DNA of 64,000 nucleotides, taken from Coriaria nepalensis (Eukaryota > Streptophyta > Magnoliopsida > Cucurbitales > Coriariaceae). Under the pieces are notes generated by a model that worked only from the letters and a program-made list of their open reading frames with translations, was not told the origin of the DNA and ran no database searches. A program made the translations under genes and the position numbers. Of this stretch, positions 16,410-27,707 are shown in pieces. Each line of letters opens with the position of its first letter. The first letter of the stretch is position 1. The stretch lies in assembly GCA_027186245.1 (NCBI GenBank), contig CP114500.1:7574001-7638000 (forward strand), given 5' to 3'.

Positions 16410-16875
16410 TCATGCGTAATTTATGGTAAAGAAACAACTATCGAGTGGATCATGTACTTGGTTTGAGCGGATCTTGAGGCTGTCGATGAATCGAATGTCA
16501 AAGCTCCGGTTTAAAAAGCTATGAAGATACTCTTCAGTTGTAAGGGTCTTATACAAAGGAGGGTTACCTTGTGAGTTGGTAAGTTCTTCAGCAGATCCAA
16601 CAACAGCGGATGAGGTCGGGTAGCAAAAGGTAACTATTGAGTATTGACTTCCTCTCCTTCCGTTGATCGACCACCGCTCTATGATCCCGTGCTTTGTATA
16701 TCCCGTTGCTCATTATCTGCATTATTCTAACAACTTCAGTACTTTCAAAAACGAAAAAAACAAAAAGGTTCTACTTTTCTTGACTTGGAAGTAATTGTAT
16801 AAATGTATTTTATTCTTACTTCTGTTATGTGGCCAAGATTGACAACAATGGCACCTTCTATGGGTTCAACAAGCA
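16410..16875 (-). pseudogene. 2-oxoglutarate/Fe(II) dioxygenase C-terminal fragment
   Basis: Minus-strand translation gives PIEGAIVVNLGHITE (about 16825-16870), then a GT...AG intron, then IMSNGIYKARDHRAVV. A one-base frame change follows near 16655, and then SIVTFCYPTSSAVVG, PLYKTLTTEEYLHSFL and DIRFIDSLKI. These match the C-terminal jelly roll of plant 2OG-dioxygenases: the VNLGD-type strand, SNGxYKS-HRAVV containing the metal-binding His region, and the terminal helix. The N-terminal two thirds and the HxD motif are absent upstream. It is a relic overlapping the 3' flank of the receptor-kinase pseudogene on the opposite strand. Confidence 0.72.
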
Positions 16876-16879
16876 AGAT

Positions 16880-17924
16880 TGACAAAAAGGTTCATAGTGA
16901 TCTCTAATATACTTGATTAGAATATTAGGAAGATTCTTCTCTACCAGTCAATTCTTTTACACTTGGAACTGGTAGCGACCATTCCATCCAGATTCTTTCA
17001 TACCTGCCTTGCCATTATCAATCTTACTCTCCTTTGCCTTCTAACACTTAGTCAAACCCAATTATATATATAATTATATATATATATATATATATAAATG
17101 CATTATTACCAAAAAAAAGAAAAAAACTCTGCTCAAAGTTAGGTCATTATTTAAATAAAATAAAAAGTTTTACAGGATCCAATTGAGCCCAAGAGACATC
17201 TAAGACGTTTGTTGGGCTACTGGCCCAATTAGCCCAACAGCGGAAATGAAGCCCGTAGAAAATAATGCCGCTCTAATTAATTTTTCTAAAAAAAAAAGGG
17301 AAAAACTAGGAATAAATAGTATTCTCAACAGAACGCAATTATTCCAGTTTCAGGTCCCCCTTCCAAACTGCGGTTTGAGGTCAAGCGCTCCTTTTCGTCG
17401 TTAATTTTCTTGTTTTTAGAGCATTCATAAAAAAATTTCTATAAATTTCTATATATTTAATTTAATTTTAATTAATATAATACTTCAATTAATAATTTTT
17501 TAAATATCTTCCTATCTATTATATTTTTTTAAATTAATTAAATAATAAAATAAATTTATTTTTCAAATTTAAAGAATCAAATTAATTAAATTAAATTAAA
17601 TTAAATTAAATTAAATATTAAAAATAAGTATTTTTCATAAAATTTACTTATATTTTTTAATTTTTTGGCTAATATTAATATTTTATAAACTTAATGTGAG
17701 TGCTCCCCTCATCTCTCTCTTCTGTTAAGGAAGAAGAAGGGAATTAGCCGGCCAAACGGTGTCGTTTTGATGCTCGTCGAGGCAAATTCTCTCGTTAAAG
17801 AAGAAGTAGTCAATCTTGTTCTTTTATCTTCTCCAATTGTTTGCGAAATCTAGGGTTTCCTTGGAGGTGCATTTTGAGGGATTTAGGGAAGTTTTCTCTT
17901 TTTTGGGCTCCGTTCGAACTGGCT
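16880..17924. other. Intergenic, promoter and 5' leader of the EMSY-LIKE gene
   Basis: An (AT)n stretch near 17062-17095 and a very AT-rich part with ttaaattaaattaaa repeats at 17583-17615. The GC-richer leader at 17700-17924 (agccggccaaacggtgtcg) precedes the ATG. No other gene seen. Confidence 0.55.
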
Positions 17925-20871
17925 ATGGACTATGAGCCGTACGATAGCAGCGGTCAGTTCACTGTCATTATGCTTTCTTTTTCAGTAATTTGGAATCTTC
18001 AAGCTGTTTCTTTTAGGGTTTCGTGCTTTAACTTGGGCAATCATTCTTAATTATGTGGTAATATGGAGGTCATACAGTTTATCCTGGTTCCTGGCTTGTT
18101 TGGATGGACAAAGTAGGGTTCTAGAGCTTGTATAAAGTGGTTGCTTTGCAAATTGGGAATCAGGAAAGTGAATTAGATTTGTTGGAAAAGTTGATTCTTT
18201 TGTTATCATATAATTTCAAGCTTAAACTCTGTCAATCTTGAGGTTTTTGGAGATCTTACTGTTTTTCTTGGTTGCTGGCTTGTTCGGTGGTATACATTAG
18301 GGTTTTTCAGCTTGTTAAAAGTGGTTACTTTGCAAATTGGGAATCAAGAAAGGAAGTTAGATTTGTAGTAACTTTTTTTTAATCGTAAACTTAGTTAATT
18401 TTGTGGAAAATCCGTAGAGATTTAAACTTATGGCTCTACAAAATTATGAATCAAATGTAATTATTATCCTCCGTGTTTGTGCTTTTCTAGTATTTCTCTA
18501 TGGTTAATTTTCCTGCTTTGGTTTGACTTTTAATTACTTGACAAGTAAGCACCGAATTCCATAAGTCGTATTAATCTTGTATGGACTCTGAAAATAATTG
18601 CAGGAACTGACGATGATCTTCCTCCATCGCATCAAAATAGGATTTCTAGAGGGGGTGGTCGTGTTGCAGGGAATGGAAGATCTGCCATGGGATCTGTCCC
18701 ACACCCTAGGTTATATGGTGACACTGATATGGAGGCTCAAATTCATCAACTTGAGCAGGAAGCATACAGTGCGGTTCTAAGAGCCTTTAAAGCTCAAGCC
18801 GATGCCATTACTTGGGTACTAATCTAGAGTTTGGTTTAATAGATCTTGTCAGTGAACTGACAAGATTTTTCATCAGTGTTAAAATTACTGGAAGAAACAG
18901 CTTGGTTTATTTTTCAAGCTGTTTCTTTTTCATCAGTGTTAAAATGATTTTTCTGCATGAAATCTGTTTTATTCAGGAGAAAGAAAGTTTGATTACAGAA
19001 CTTAGGAAAGAATTGAGATTGTCAAATGAAGAGCACAGAGAACTTCTAGGACGGGTCAATGCAGATGATACGATACGGCGGATAAGGTGTGATAGCTTAT
19101 AGAAACACGGTTTCTTATATACATCTTACTACTGAGATCCTTATATCATGTTTATAACAGCTTTTATCTATGTATTATGTTTTAGCAAGTCTTGTGTTCT
19201 CTTTGTATTTCATTAGGGAGTGGAGACAGACAGGTGGACTTCAACCTGGCTTGCTCGGTACTAATCAAGGTCTTCATGATCCGACACCAAGCCCTACTTT
19301 ATCTGCATCTCGCAAGAAGCAGAAAATAACTCCACAGTCGTTTGGTGGGCCATCTCAATCATTCCACCCACAAGCAGTGCCTCCATCCCATCAACCATCT
19401 TCCTCTGTTGCAAAAAGAGGATCTATTCCGGGAGCAAAGGGCAAGAAGCAGAAACCTGTAAGTTAAAAAGTTATGGAATGCATCAATATTCATTGAGAGG
19501 TTCTTACCCATTACGTCCTCTACAAAAAATAATTAAGACTGCACTTTGGTCAGATTCTGCCTGCTGTATCTTCAATCAAGCAGTACCCAAATTCAGCTAC
19601 TCCCGGAAGAGGTCAAGTTTCTAATCGGGTATCCTCTAGGGCAATTGAACTAGCTGAAGGAGCAGCGTTTAGTAATTTAATTGGGAAGAAAGTGAGAACT
19701 AGGTGGCCTGATGACAATAACTTCTATGAAGCTATTATTACTGACTACAATCAAGTTGAGGTAGATATGTATTTGGGAGCAACTTTAGGCTACCCATAGA
19801 GTATACAATTCAGGTTGAGATCATGTCACTTCTCCAATTTTTGACATCAGATGTTGACATGGCATAATCCCAGCCATTAAACGTGTAGCCTGGAATTTCT
19901 CTGCTTTTCAGTATGTACAGAATTAATTAATCTTAAGTGAGAGAAGTAGCTGAAATTACTTTTGATCTTCATCAGGGACGACATGCTCTCGTTTATGATA
20001 TTGGTTCTGCTAATGAGACATGGGAGTGGGTTAATCTCTCCGAGGTATCTTTTTCTCTCCGTTCTGCAACATATTGTAAAAGCTTGAGGATCATATTGAA
20101 ATGCATTATCTCTTCTCAGGGATGATATAGTTGTTTTACTGGTCTTCTGATTTTATCTAGATCAGCTAATAATCTTTAATACAGATTTCGCCAGATGATA
20201 TTCAGTGGGTTGATGAGGATCCTGGCATCCCACCTAGAGGAGGTTACGGAGGTTCAATTCATGGAATGAACAGACCAATAGGCCGTGATAGTGGTCCAGG
20301 TGTAGGTAGAGGTAGAGGCATCACAAAAACACCATCAAGAAGAGATTTTCTTCCATCTCAAAATGGAATTGGAAGAAAGACTCCAGATGACATAAAGATA
20401 CGACATACAGAAACTCTAATTAAAGAGGTAAGCGATTGTTTCATTTCGGTTCAACTTAAATTCGTTCGTATGACTATGGCCTCATTTATTTATTTATTTT
20501 TTCTAAATCTCATTCTTAACATTTTGCATAGGTGGAGGGAGTCTTTGGATCAACCCATCCAGATCCTCTTGAAATAGAGAAAGCCAAGAAAGTATTAAAG
20601 GTAACAAGGGGCCGTAATATCTTATTTCTCCCTAGGCAAATTAATTGTCTCTGCGCAACTCTGTTGTTAACTTCTTAAATGCAGGAACATGAAGAAGCTC
20701 TTATTGATGCGATAGGTAGGCTTGGAGGCATCTCTGATGCGGATAGTGGTAATTCTATAGTATTCTTATTACAACTCTCCTTGACCTTTATTCTAGTCAA
20801 TCTCACCCCTTGTCAATTTTTTTGCTTCCGAAACAGATGGCGGCCATCGGTACTCAATGGATCAAGAATGA
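17925..20871 (+). CDS. EML: EMSY-LIKE protein: ENT domain plus Agenet/Tudor domain
   Basis: Ten exons: 17925-17952, 18604-18815, 18977-19086, 19217-19457, 19554-19760, 19976-20044, 20185-20427, 20532-20600, 20685-20748 and 20837-20871. The start reads [17 protein letters not shown]. The ENT domain (about residues 45-125) shows [20 protein letters not shown] and [18 protein letters not shown] basic linker with KKQK motifs follows, then an Agenet/Tudor-like domain ([34 protein letters not shown]). The C-terminus has [20 protein letters not shown] and ends SMDQE. Plant EML proteins read H3K4/H3K36 methylation and act in immunity and seed development; nuclear chromatin location is inferred from that. 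Intron 1 carries an internal tandem duplication. Confidence 0.94.
18061..18368 (+). repeat. Diverged tandem duplication of about 184 bp in EML intron 1
   Basis: Two blocks share ordered similarity: tggttcctggcttgtttgg / tggttgctggcttgttcgg, then agggtt, agcttgt, aaagtggtt, and the exact string tttgcaaattgggaatca (about 18145 and 18329). The offset is about 184 bp. Both copies lie wholly in intron 1. Confidence 0.75.
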
Positions 20872-21442
20872 GTCAGGTAATACATAATTTTTTGTAGGAT
20901 GTAGCATTGGATTATGCTGTGAGGATTCTCGAGAAGTCTGATTCTCAAGCTGCTTTCTTTCTTTGTATAATGTGTCATTTGAAATTTGGGATTTTTAACT
21001 CTGGGAACTCTGTTCAGTTGTATTAGTATGAGGGTTGAGATTATTTATAGGATCAAGATTATTGTAGCTGAGTAATAATTTCTTTGTAACACAGTCAGAA
21101 TTGATATAGGAGTAGGGCCCACGCTTTTGTAACATTAAATTGACTAGTGATTAAGTTGTGACTATGTATAAATTTGTGACTCGTGCCGGGCGACTGTGGT
21201 AATATACTCACGCTTTTGTAATGAACGCTGGTCACTTTTTTTTTTCTTTTGGCCCAAAATAGACCATTAATTTTAACCATTAGCGTACAACTAAAACATA
21301 CACTAAAGTTTTAGTATGAGGAAGTAAGGAGCAAAGCAGTACATACGAACAAAGATTCATTGTCGGATATTCTAATCCGATTCCTAACCGAAGCACAATA
21401 ATTTACAAATTCACTCCACAGCAGCAGCAATTAGCAAACCAT
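20872..21442. other. Convergent 3' region between EML and the bromodomain gene
   Basis: The 3' UTRs of two tail-to-tail genes should meet here. No coding sequence recognised. The string ctcacgcttttgtaa is similar to cccacgcttttgtaa about 90 bp upstream. Confidence 0.5.
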
Positions 21443-24400
21443 CTATCTTCTAGTTCTCTTTTTTGGTTGTTTTGCAGCCTCCTTTCCACCACCACCACCT
21501 TCCCTGGCCCGTTTAGTCGAGCCAGAATTCGACTCCACTGCCTTCTTAGGTGGCCTTCCCACGCTCCTCTTAGAAGGGCTAATATCCTCCTTAGAATGTT
21601 TCCGATCACTAGTACTTTGTCTTAACACCCTCTCTTTCCCTTTATTGCTTGCCCTGGTACCACCCTTTTTCTTCAGGTCTCCACCAGCACTACCACCACC
21701 ACCACTATTATCACTATTATTATTGTAATTATTACCTCCACCTCTAGTACTACTCTTTAAAACCTCAGCAGCTGAATTCCGCTTGATCCTTTTCAAGAAA
21801 TCTGCTGCACTCCGTTTCTTCTCCATAGCCACCGCCTCAGTTTTCTTCTTATCTGTTTTAGAAGTCTCTACTTTATTTACCGAACCGGCTTTCGAGCTAT
21901 CACTCGTGTTCTGTTTCTTAACACTTGGGTTACTATTATCAGTAGCATTGTCATTGCTCCTTCTCATGCTTCTAGTTCCAGTGACAGGCTTCTCTTTCAC
22001 TTTGGTATCCTTGGTTAAACCAGCATGCTCTTCATCTACAGTTGAAGAAGGCTTAACAGGAGGTTTCAAGTCAAAACTTGACTTCTTCTCATCATGGTTC
22101 GGTTCAGCCTTCACCCCAGTAGAAGAAGGCTTAGCCGAAATGGAGCTCCGTTTCCGGCAAACAATGATGGGAGCAGAAGACTTCTGTTTGGCAAGGAGAG
22201 AGTCCGATCTTTGAAGCTTGAAGGATTTAGGCTGGGCCGGTATTACTAGGGATGAATCGGTGGCTTCTAGGGATGGGCCGGAGGTAGTGGGGAGATGTTG
22301 TCCTTTCTTCATTATGTTTGAGATCAAGTTCCAGAGTTGACGGGCAGTTATTGATTCGAGTGAGGATTTGGGGAAGAAAATAAGAGCATTGTTAAGAAGG
22401 AGGAGGAGGTCTCTGTAGAATGCAAGGGTGGAGGAAGAATATGAGCCTTTTATGAGCCTGGCTTGGATTGTTTCCAAGTCAATATGTTGCCGTACCAAAT
22501 TTGTATACTCTGCTTTCTCCTGCTATAATTAAGCAAATAATTAAGCAAAAAGAGGCACAAAATAAAAAAAATAAAAAAAAAGATTTATGTTTTTTCCAAG
22601 GGTCTTATTGGATCCTACTCTAAACACAATGGCCCATGAGGCCACGAATCAGACATTCTGTATGAAAGAGTATAAACAGAACCAAAAACCCAATGGATAT
22701 ATATCTCTAGCCCACTTATTAAAAAAAAAAAGGCTTGACCACATGTAATCGACCCAGGCCCATAATACATGTATGTAGCACGATGTACCCACCAGTCACC
22801 ATCATCGTCACACGCCACATTAGCTATATATACTATTATTATTATTATTATTATTATTTTAAAATTTCTTTTACTTTTTGAAACGTGACACAGAACATTA
22901 GATTGTTTCTTAACCAAAAAGAAACCTTTTTTTTACCCCCCCTCTAATCAGACGTAGATAAATTTGTGCTTCCAAAAACTTGCGCTTTCAAAATTAACAG
23001 CGCGGCAACCTTGTTTTTTTCCCCCCCTTTTTAAACCCATAAAATTGAAACCAGTACGGTTTTGTATTTTCAAAAATAATTTTTGTATTTTAAAACATGA
23101 AAAACCGATTTTGTGGCGAGATCGAGCTTGATTGATAAAATTTATTACCAAATAGGAATGGGGTCTCTTCTTCTTCACTCTCATGTGTCTCTTTTGAAGT
23201 GGACCCCCACTTGATCATATTTCTAGGTTTTTACGTTAATAGGACCAAAAATTAGTTTCAGCATTCTCAAAATAATTAAAATAATATTTTAACGAATTTA
23301 TTTATTTATTTATACAGAGAAGAAAAATGTGAATTAAAATTTGCAAGTTCTTTTAAGAAAACAAATTTCATTATTTTTAAAAATAAAAATGGAGAAAACA
23401 AATTTTATTGTTTTTAAAAAATAAAAATGGATAAAGATAAAATTTTAATAGCGATGAAAAAAATAAAAAATAAAAAAAGTTAATACCTGGCTTTCGAGCC
23501 GGGACTCGAACAAAGAAATGTGTTTATGGGCGCGCATTATCCGTAAAACCTCATCTAACTGCTGTGAATTAACGGTTTCCGCCGTGCACGGTGGATCGTC
23601 GGAGCTGCTACCGCCGGATATCTCCTTTCTTACGCGTTTATTTCGCTTCTTCCTCCCTGTCAAGCTCGCGGAGCTTTGGACCTCACTGCTTTCTCTCGTA
23701 CCTTCTTCACCTCTGTTTGACTGGGCCGCCGAGTCAGGCAACGCGGACCACTCGTCCTCTTTCTTCTCCCGACTCGTTTTCAGGATCTCACATGTCGTGT
23801 TTTTAGCTACTGTATCGGAACTTCCCTTATCTGAGTCTGCTCCTGTAGATTTGGACTCTCTACGAACCGGTTCCGGTCCGTCTGAATGAACTGATTCCGG
23901 TTTGATTTCTGATGCTGTGTTCTCTTTGCTTGTCTTCCCGTCACGGATCTTTGAACCGGTGGAATTCGACTCGTTAACGGACTGGTCTTCCCGATCGAAA
24001 TCTTCTTCCTGAGGGATCGATACCTTCTCGTTTGTTCCTTCCGGTTCGGACCGGTCTGGTTCATCTAAGCGATTTTTGTCCTTTTCTGATCTCCGTTCTC
24101 TGGATTCCTTCTCGGCTAGATCTGGTTTTTCTTCGCCGTTTTCCTTCTCATTCAAGCTTTGTTCTCGCTCCTCCTCCAATCTCTTAACTTTCGTCTGCAA
24201 CGAACTGTCGCGAAAAATTTTTAAAAAAAAGGAGAGAAGAAAACTCAGATCTACATGTCCATAAACAATTAAATTTAAAAGAAAAAATTGAGAGAGAAAT
24301 TTACAGGATTGAAACGTCGTAACGCTGAAGCTCTTGCCGGAGTTCAGCGACGCGGAGTTTCCTTAACTCATCGAGCCAAGAGATATTATCAATCTCATCT

Positions 24401-24678
24401 CCGATAAGAGTGCCGTTCTCCTCTACGATGGCGTCGCTTTGAGGAGAACAGAACCGGCGTTTTAGGTCTCGATATCTGAGCTCGCAGTCATGCGCTGTGG
24501 TGTGCAGATTCGGAAGGGAGGAGCGAGCCTGAACTTCCATGGCTACAGAATCCCAGTCCTTGAATCCATGGCGCTTCACCGCCGACCCTAACAACAGTTC
24601 CTCCCAAGTTCCCCAAAACGAAGTCGTCGATGCCGTTTGGTCACTTCGTTGCTCTCCTTCTTTCTCTTTGGCCATCAC
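21443..24678 (-). CDS. MYB/SANT-bromodomain protein (DNA-binding bromodomain-containing)
   Basis: Three exons, 24305-24678, 23487-24204 and 21443-22519, join to 2169 nt (722 aa). An N-terminal SANT/MYB-like domain (about residues 20-80: WGTWEELLLGSAVKRHG, WDSVAMEV, CELRYRDLKRRF) is followed by a coiled coil (SLQTKVKRLEEEREQ). A long charged, Ser/Glu-rich linker carries a KKRNKRVRKE basic motif. The bromodomain spans the exon 2/3 junction: LDEVLRIMRAHKHISLFESR, then VRQHIDLETIQARL and FYRDLLLLLNNALIFF. The C-terminus is Lys-rich with KRSVGRPPKK, an AT-hook-like GRP core, and KKRTRR. It is expected to bind acetylated histones in the nucleus. Relatives from memory are At2g44430 and At3g60110. 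It converges on the EMSY-LIKE gene, another chromatin reader. Confidence 0.92.
22835..22857. repeat. (ATT)n microsatellite
   Basis: Short trinucleotide run in intron 2 of the bromodomain gene. Confidence 0.8.
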
Positions 24679-25317
24679 ATGGAGATTCTGATTTTTGTTG
24701 ATTCCATTAATCCATTCTCTTCCACTCTCATCCCTCCAAATTTAATTCAAAGAAAACAAAAAAAAAAATCAAACAAATAAATAAAATAAAATAAAAAACA
24801 TACAAAATTATTTGTCCCCCTAGGGTTTGTATTTCTGATCCAGAGCTTGTTTAGTTTTTACTTATTATATTTTTTTTTTTTCCCAGAAAAATTCGTGAAA
24901 TTGGAATCTAGTTCACTTTTTTTTCGGGTGTGGATTGGGTAGAGGAGGATTAGAAATTCATATATATGTTTGAGTTGAAGGCTGAAGCTGCTTTTTCTTA
25001 ATCTGCGTTTTTAAATTGGGCCTGATCTTGGAAACCAGCAAGTAAGGAGTGAGACGACGACGTTTCAAAAGGGTGACGTTCCGCTTTGTGTGATATGAAG
25101 TTACTGTATTGTCCTTGTTGGTTGAAGGATATTTCTAGATTTGTCCCTCGTTCAAATGTTTCGAGGAGCGGCGTTGTTAAATTCACGAATCACGATAATG
25201 CCCCTCCCGCGTATAGACTCCCACCCCCGCCCGCCCCTCTCCTTTCGAGTCTTTCTTTTGTCGTTTTTTGTTTTTTTAGGTTGGTAAAAGATTAGACTCC
25301 TATGCGGCTATGGCCAC

Positions 25318-25361
25318 CCAAACTTTATTTTATTTTATTTTATTTTATTTTATTTTATTTA
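25318..25361. repeat. (TTTTA)n microsatellite
   Basis: About eight pentanucleotide units, read directly. Confidence 0.85.
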
Positions 25362-25435
25362 TTTCATACTTTAGGAAAAGAGTTATTTTTTGAAAGAGTT
25401 ATTGGCAATAATGTAAAGAAAGAAAAGCGCATCGA

Positions 25436-25436
<1 letters not shown>

Positions 25437-25524
<88 letters not shown>
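25437..25524. repeat. Long (ATT)n microsatellite, about 29 units
   Basis: A nearly uninterrupted ATT run of about 88 bp, the longest simple repeat in the window. It creates a meaningless poly-Ile reading frame. It should be highly polymorphic. Confidence 0.95.
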
Positions 25525-25526
<2 letters not shown>

Positions 25527-27666
25527 TTTATTTATTTTACAATATTTCTTTGGTCATCCGCGGTAAATAAATAAATAAATAAATTTTATATAAATTAAAT
25601 ATATAAATTAATCAATATCAATCGTATCATATATTTAATGAATACATTAATTTTGTTGATACTAAAAGCAAACTTAATACACATATATAAGGAATAAAAT
25701 ATATATATATAAAAAAGTATGAATTATTATATATGAATTTTTTCTTATATTTAAATAAGTAATATATTTAAAATAATTAATAATTAAAATAATATTAAAT
25801 TGATAGAATCTCCGATGATCTATTAATTTATGTTGACGATTTGGGAAATGAGTAAGATCTTTTCTTGTGAGATATCATTGAGCTTATTATACTTCGAATG
25901 CTAAATTTTATAGGTAATAAGTTCGATCTCACTTTTAAGTTTATAAGCTATTTTGGTCGTAATATGTACGTAAGTTCTTATTGATTTGATTTTGATATAA
26001 ATAGTCATCGAAGGATATAAAAAGTGGTATTTTTGTAAATATTTTATGAAATGGTATTTTGACCTTATTAAATTTATTACAGATAAAAGCTACTATAATA
26101 ATAAGAAATAAAAAAGGAGAAATTATTTTAGAAAAAATAATAAATACAGTAAACTGCTCGAGATGGAAACCACAAAATATCTAGTTGATTCTACGTAATA
26201 ATTGTAAATCCCGCCAATTTCTTACACTCCTTGATCTGGTCAACTTAATAATATGCTTCTTCCGTTACTATCAGCCCGTCTTAAGAGCCCAATTCTATAG
26301 CCTGAGAGGCTCTTTAAGCCCAAAATAAAGCCCATGTTTACCAGGAAAGGCCACAAAAAGATGAACATTGTGGGCTTTGAATTCAGTCCATCTGTTCAGG
26401 GCCCAGATCTCAGCAAGAACTGGCGGGAAGTAGTATCCAACTATCTCAAGAAAACGACAGGCGCCCTAGAAACAGAAGACGTTTTGATTTGAACCAAAAA
26501 CCAGTCTCAAGTAGCGGGCCGAACATTGTCCACAATAGGCTATGAAATGTTATGGGCTTTTTTTTTAGTAGATTTGTACGAAATCTTAAAGCGTAAGCAG
26601 CATGCATCAGCATGTTATGGGCTTTTTTGCCTTTCTTTGACGGATTTCCACGAGTGGATACTTTGGTCTGAACTTGATTTGAGCCGTCGGCTACTAGCTC
26701 GACAACTTGAGCTCAGGTTGTCAAAAAGCTCGGTTCAAGATCGGGAACAAACAAGCTCAAGGGGACCTTTGATTGATCACTTTGATCGAACAAAGTACAA
26801 GTTGCTCTCAAAAATAGTGATGTGAAAATATAAAGAGAAGAATGCAGATATATTAGAAATTTAAAATAAATTTTATACTAAATGAAATAAATGTGTTAAA
26901 AAAGTTAAATTTTTATGAAAATAAGTGAAAGAATCTAAATTTTATTTTTTCCGATATATCTATTAACGAAAGAATTTAAATAATTATTATTTTAAAAAAT
27001 ACTGACAACTGTATAATTTAAAGAATGAAGAATACGGGTTAAAGTAAAGGATTTTAAATATCAAGATTAAAGTAATGGCATAAATGAACAAGATTAAATT
27101 TAAAGAATTTTGAAGATTAAAGTAGAAAGAAAAAATATTTTATTTGTAAGTGACAAATCAAGACTTTCACTTAGGTGAAAACTTAATAGACTAATACGAC
27201 TTATAATAATGGATTTAAGGAAAAAAAGGAAGACATTCATTTCCAGAAAAAATAAATAAGAAAACAATAAGTATTGGACAACCCGATAATTAGATTGATG
27301 TATTTTACTAATTAATGGTTGATCGAATGATGATGTTTTGGATGGATATTTTAACTCTAATTATATGATTTTTGACAGAATGTAATCTCCGTTATGTTCG
27401 GATTCGTCTTAACTTCTTCCCCCTCACACTTCCTATCTATTGGCCAACAAACAAACAAAAAAAAGCCAACCAAGCTCTACTATGTTAAAAATTCAGCCTC
27501 CTACTACTTACTTAGCCGAAAATGAGACTGAAATGGTTATTTTGTATACACTTTTTTGGGAAAAGTGAGTCCGCTTTTAACGTCTTCAAGCTTGGCTGAA
27601 CTCCTTCATTTATTGGGCGGATTTGGATTGTTTTTTATCCAACAAATCATCATTTTCGGCCAAGGG

Positions 27667-27707
27667 ATTTTCAGCCATCCTTTGGCCGAAAAAGGATGGC
27701 TGAAAAT
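27667..27707. repeat. Perfect 16-bp inverted repeat with 9-nt loop
   Basis: The left arm attttcagccatcctt (27667-27682) and right arm aaggatggctgaaaat (27692-27707) are exact reverse complements around tggccgaaa. Weaker pairing continues outward (aaatcatc near 27645, gatgattt near 27720). No gene is attached. Confidence 0.85.

Noticed and set aside
23518..23889. Plus-strand open frame opposite bromodomain exon 2
   Set aside because: Antisense shadow of a Ser/Glu-rich coding exon; the minus strand has splice sites and domain matches.
25302..25574. Open frame with a long poly-Ile tract
   Set aside because: It is the translation of the (ATT)n microsatellite and flanks; no gene features.
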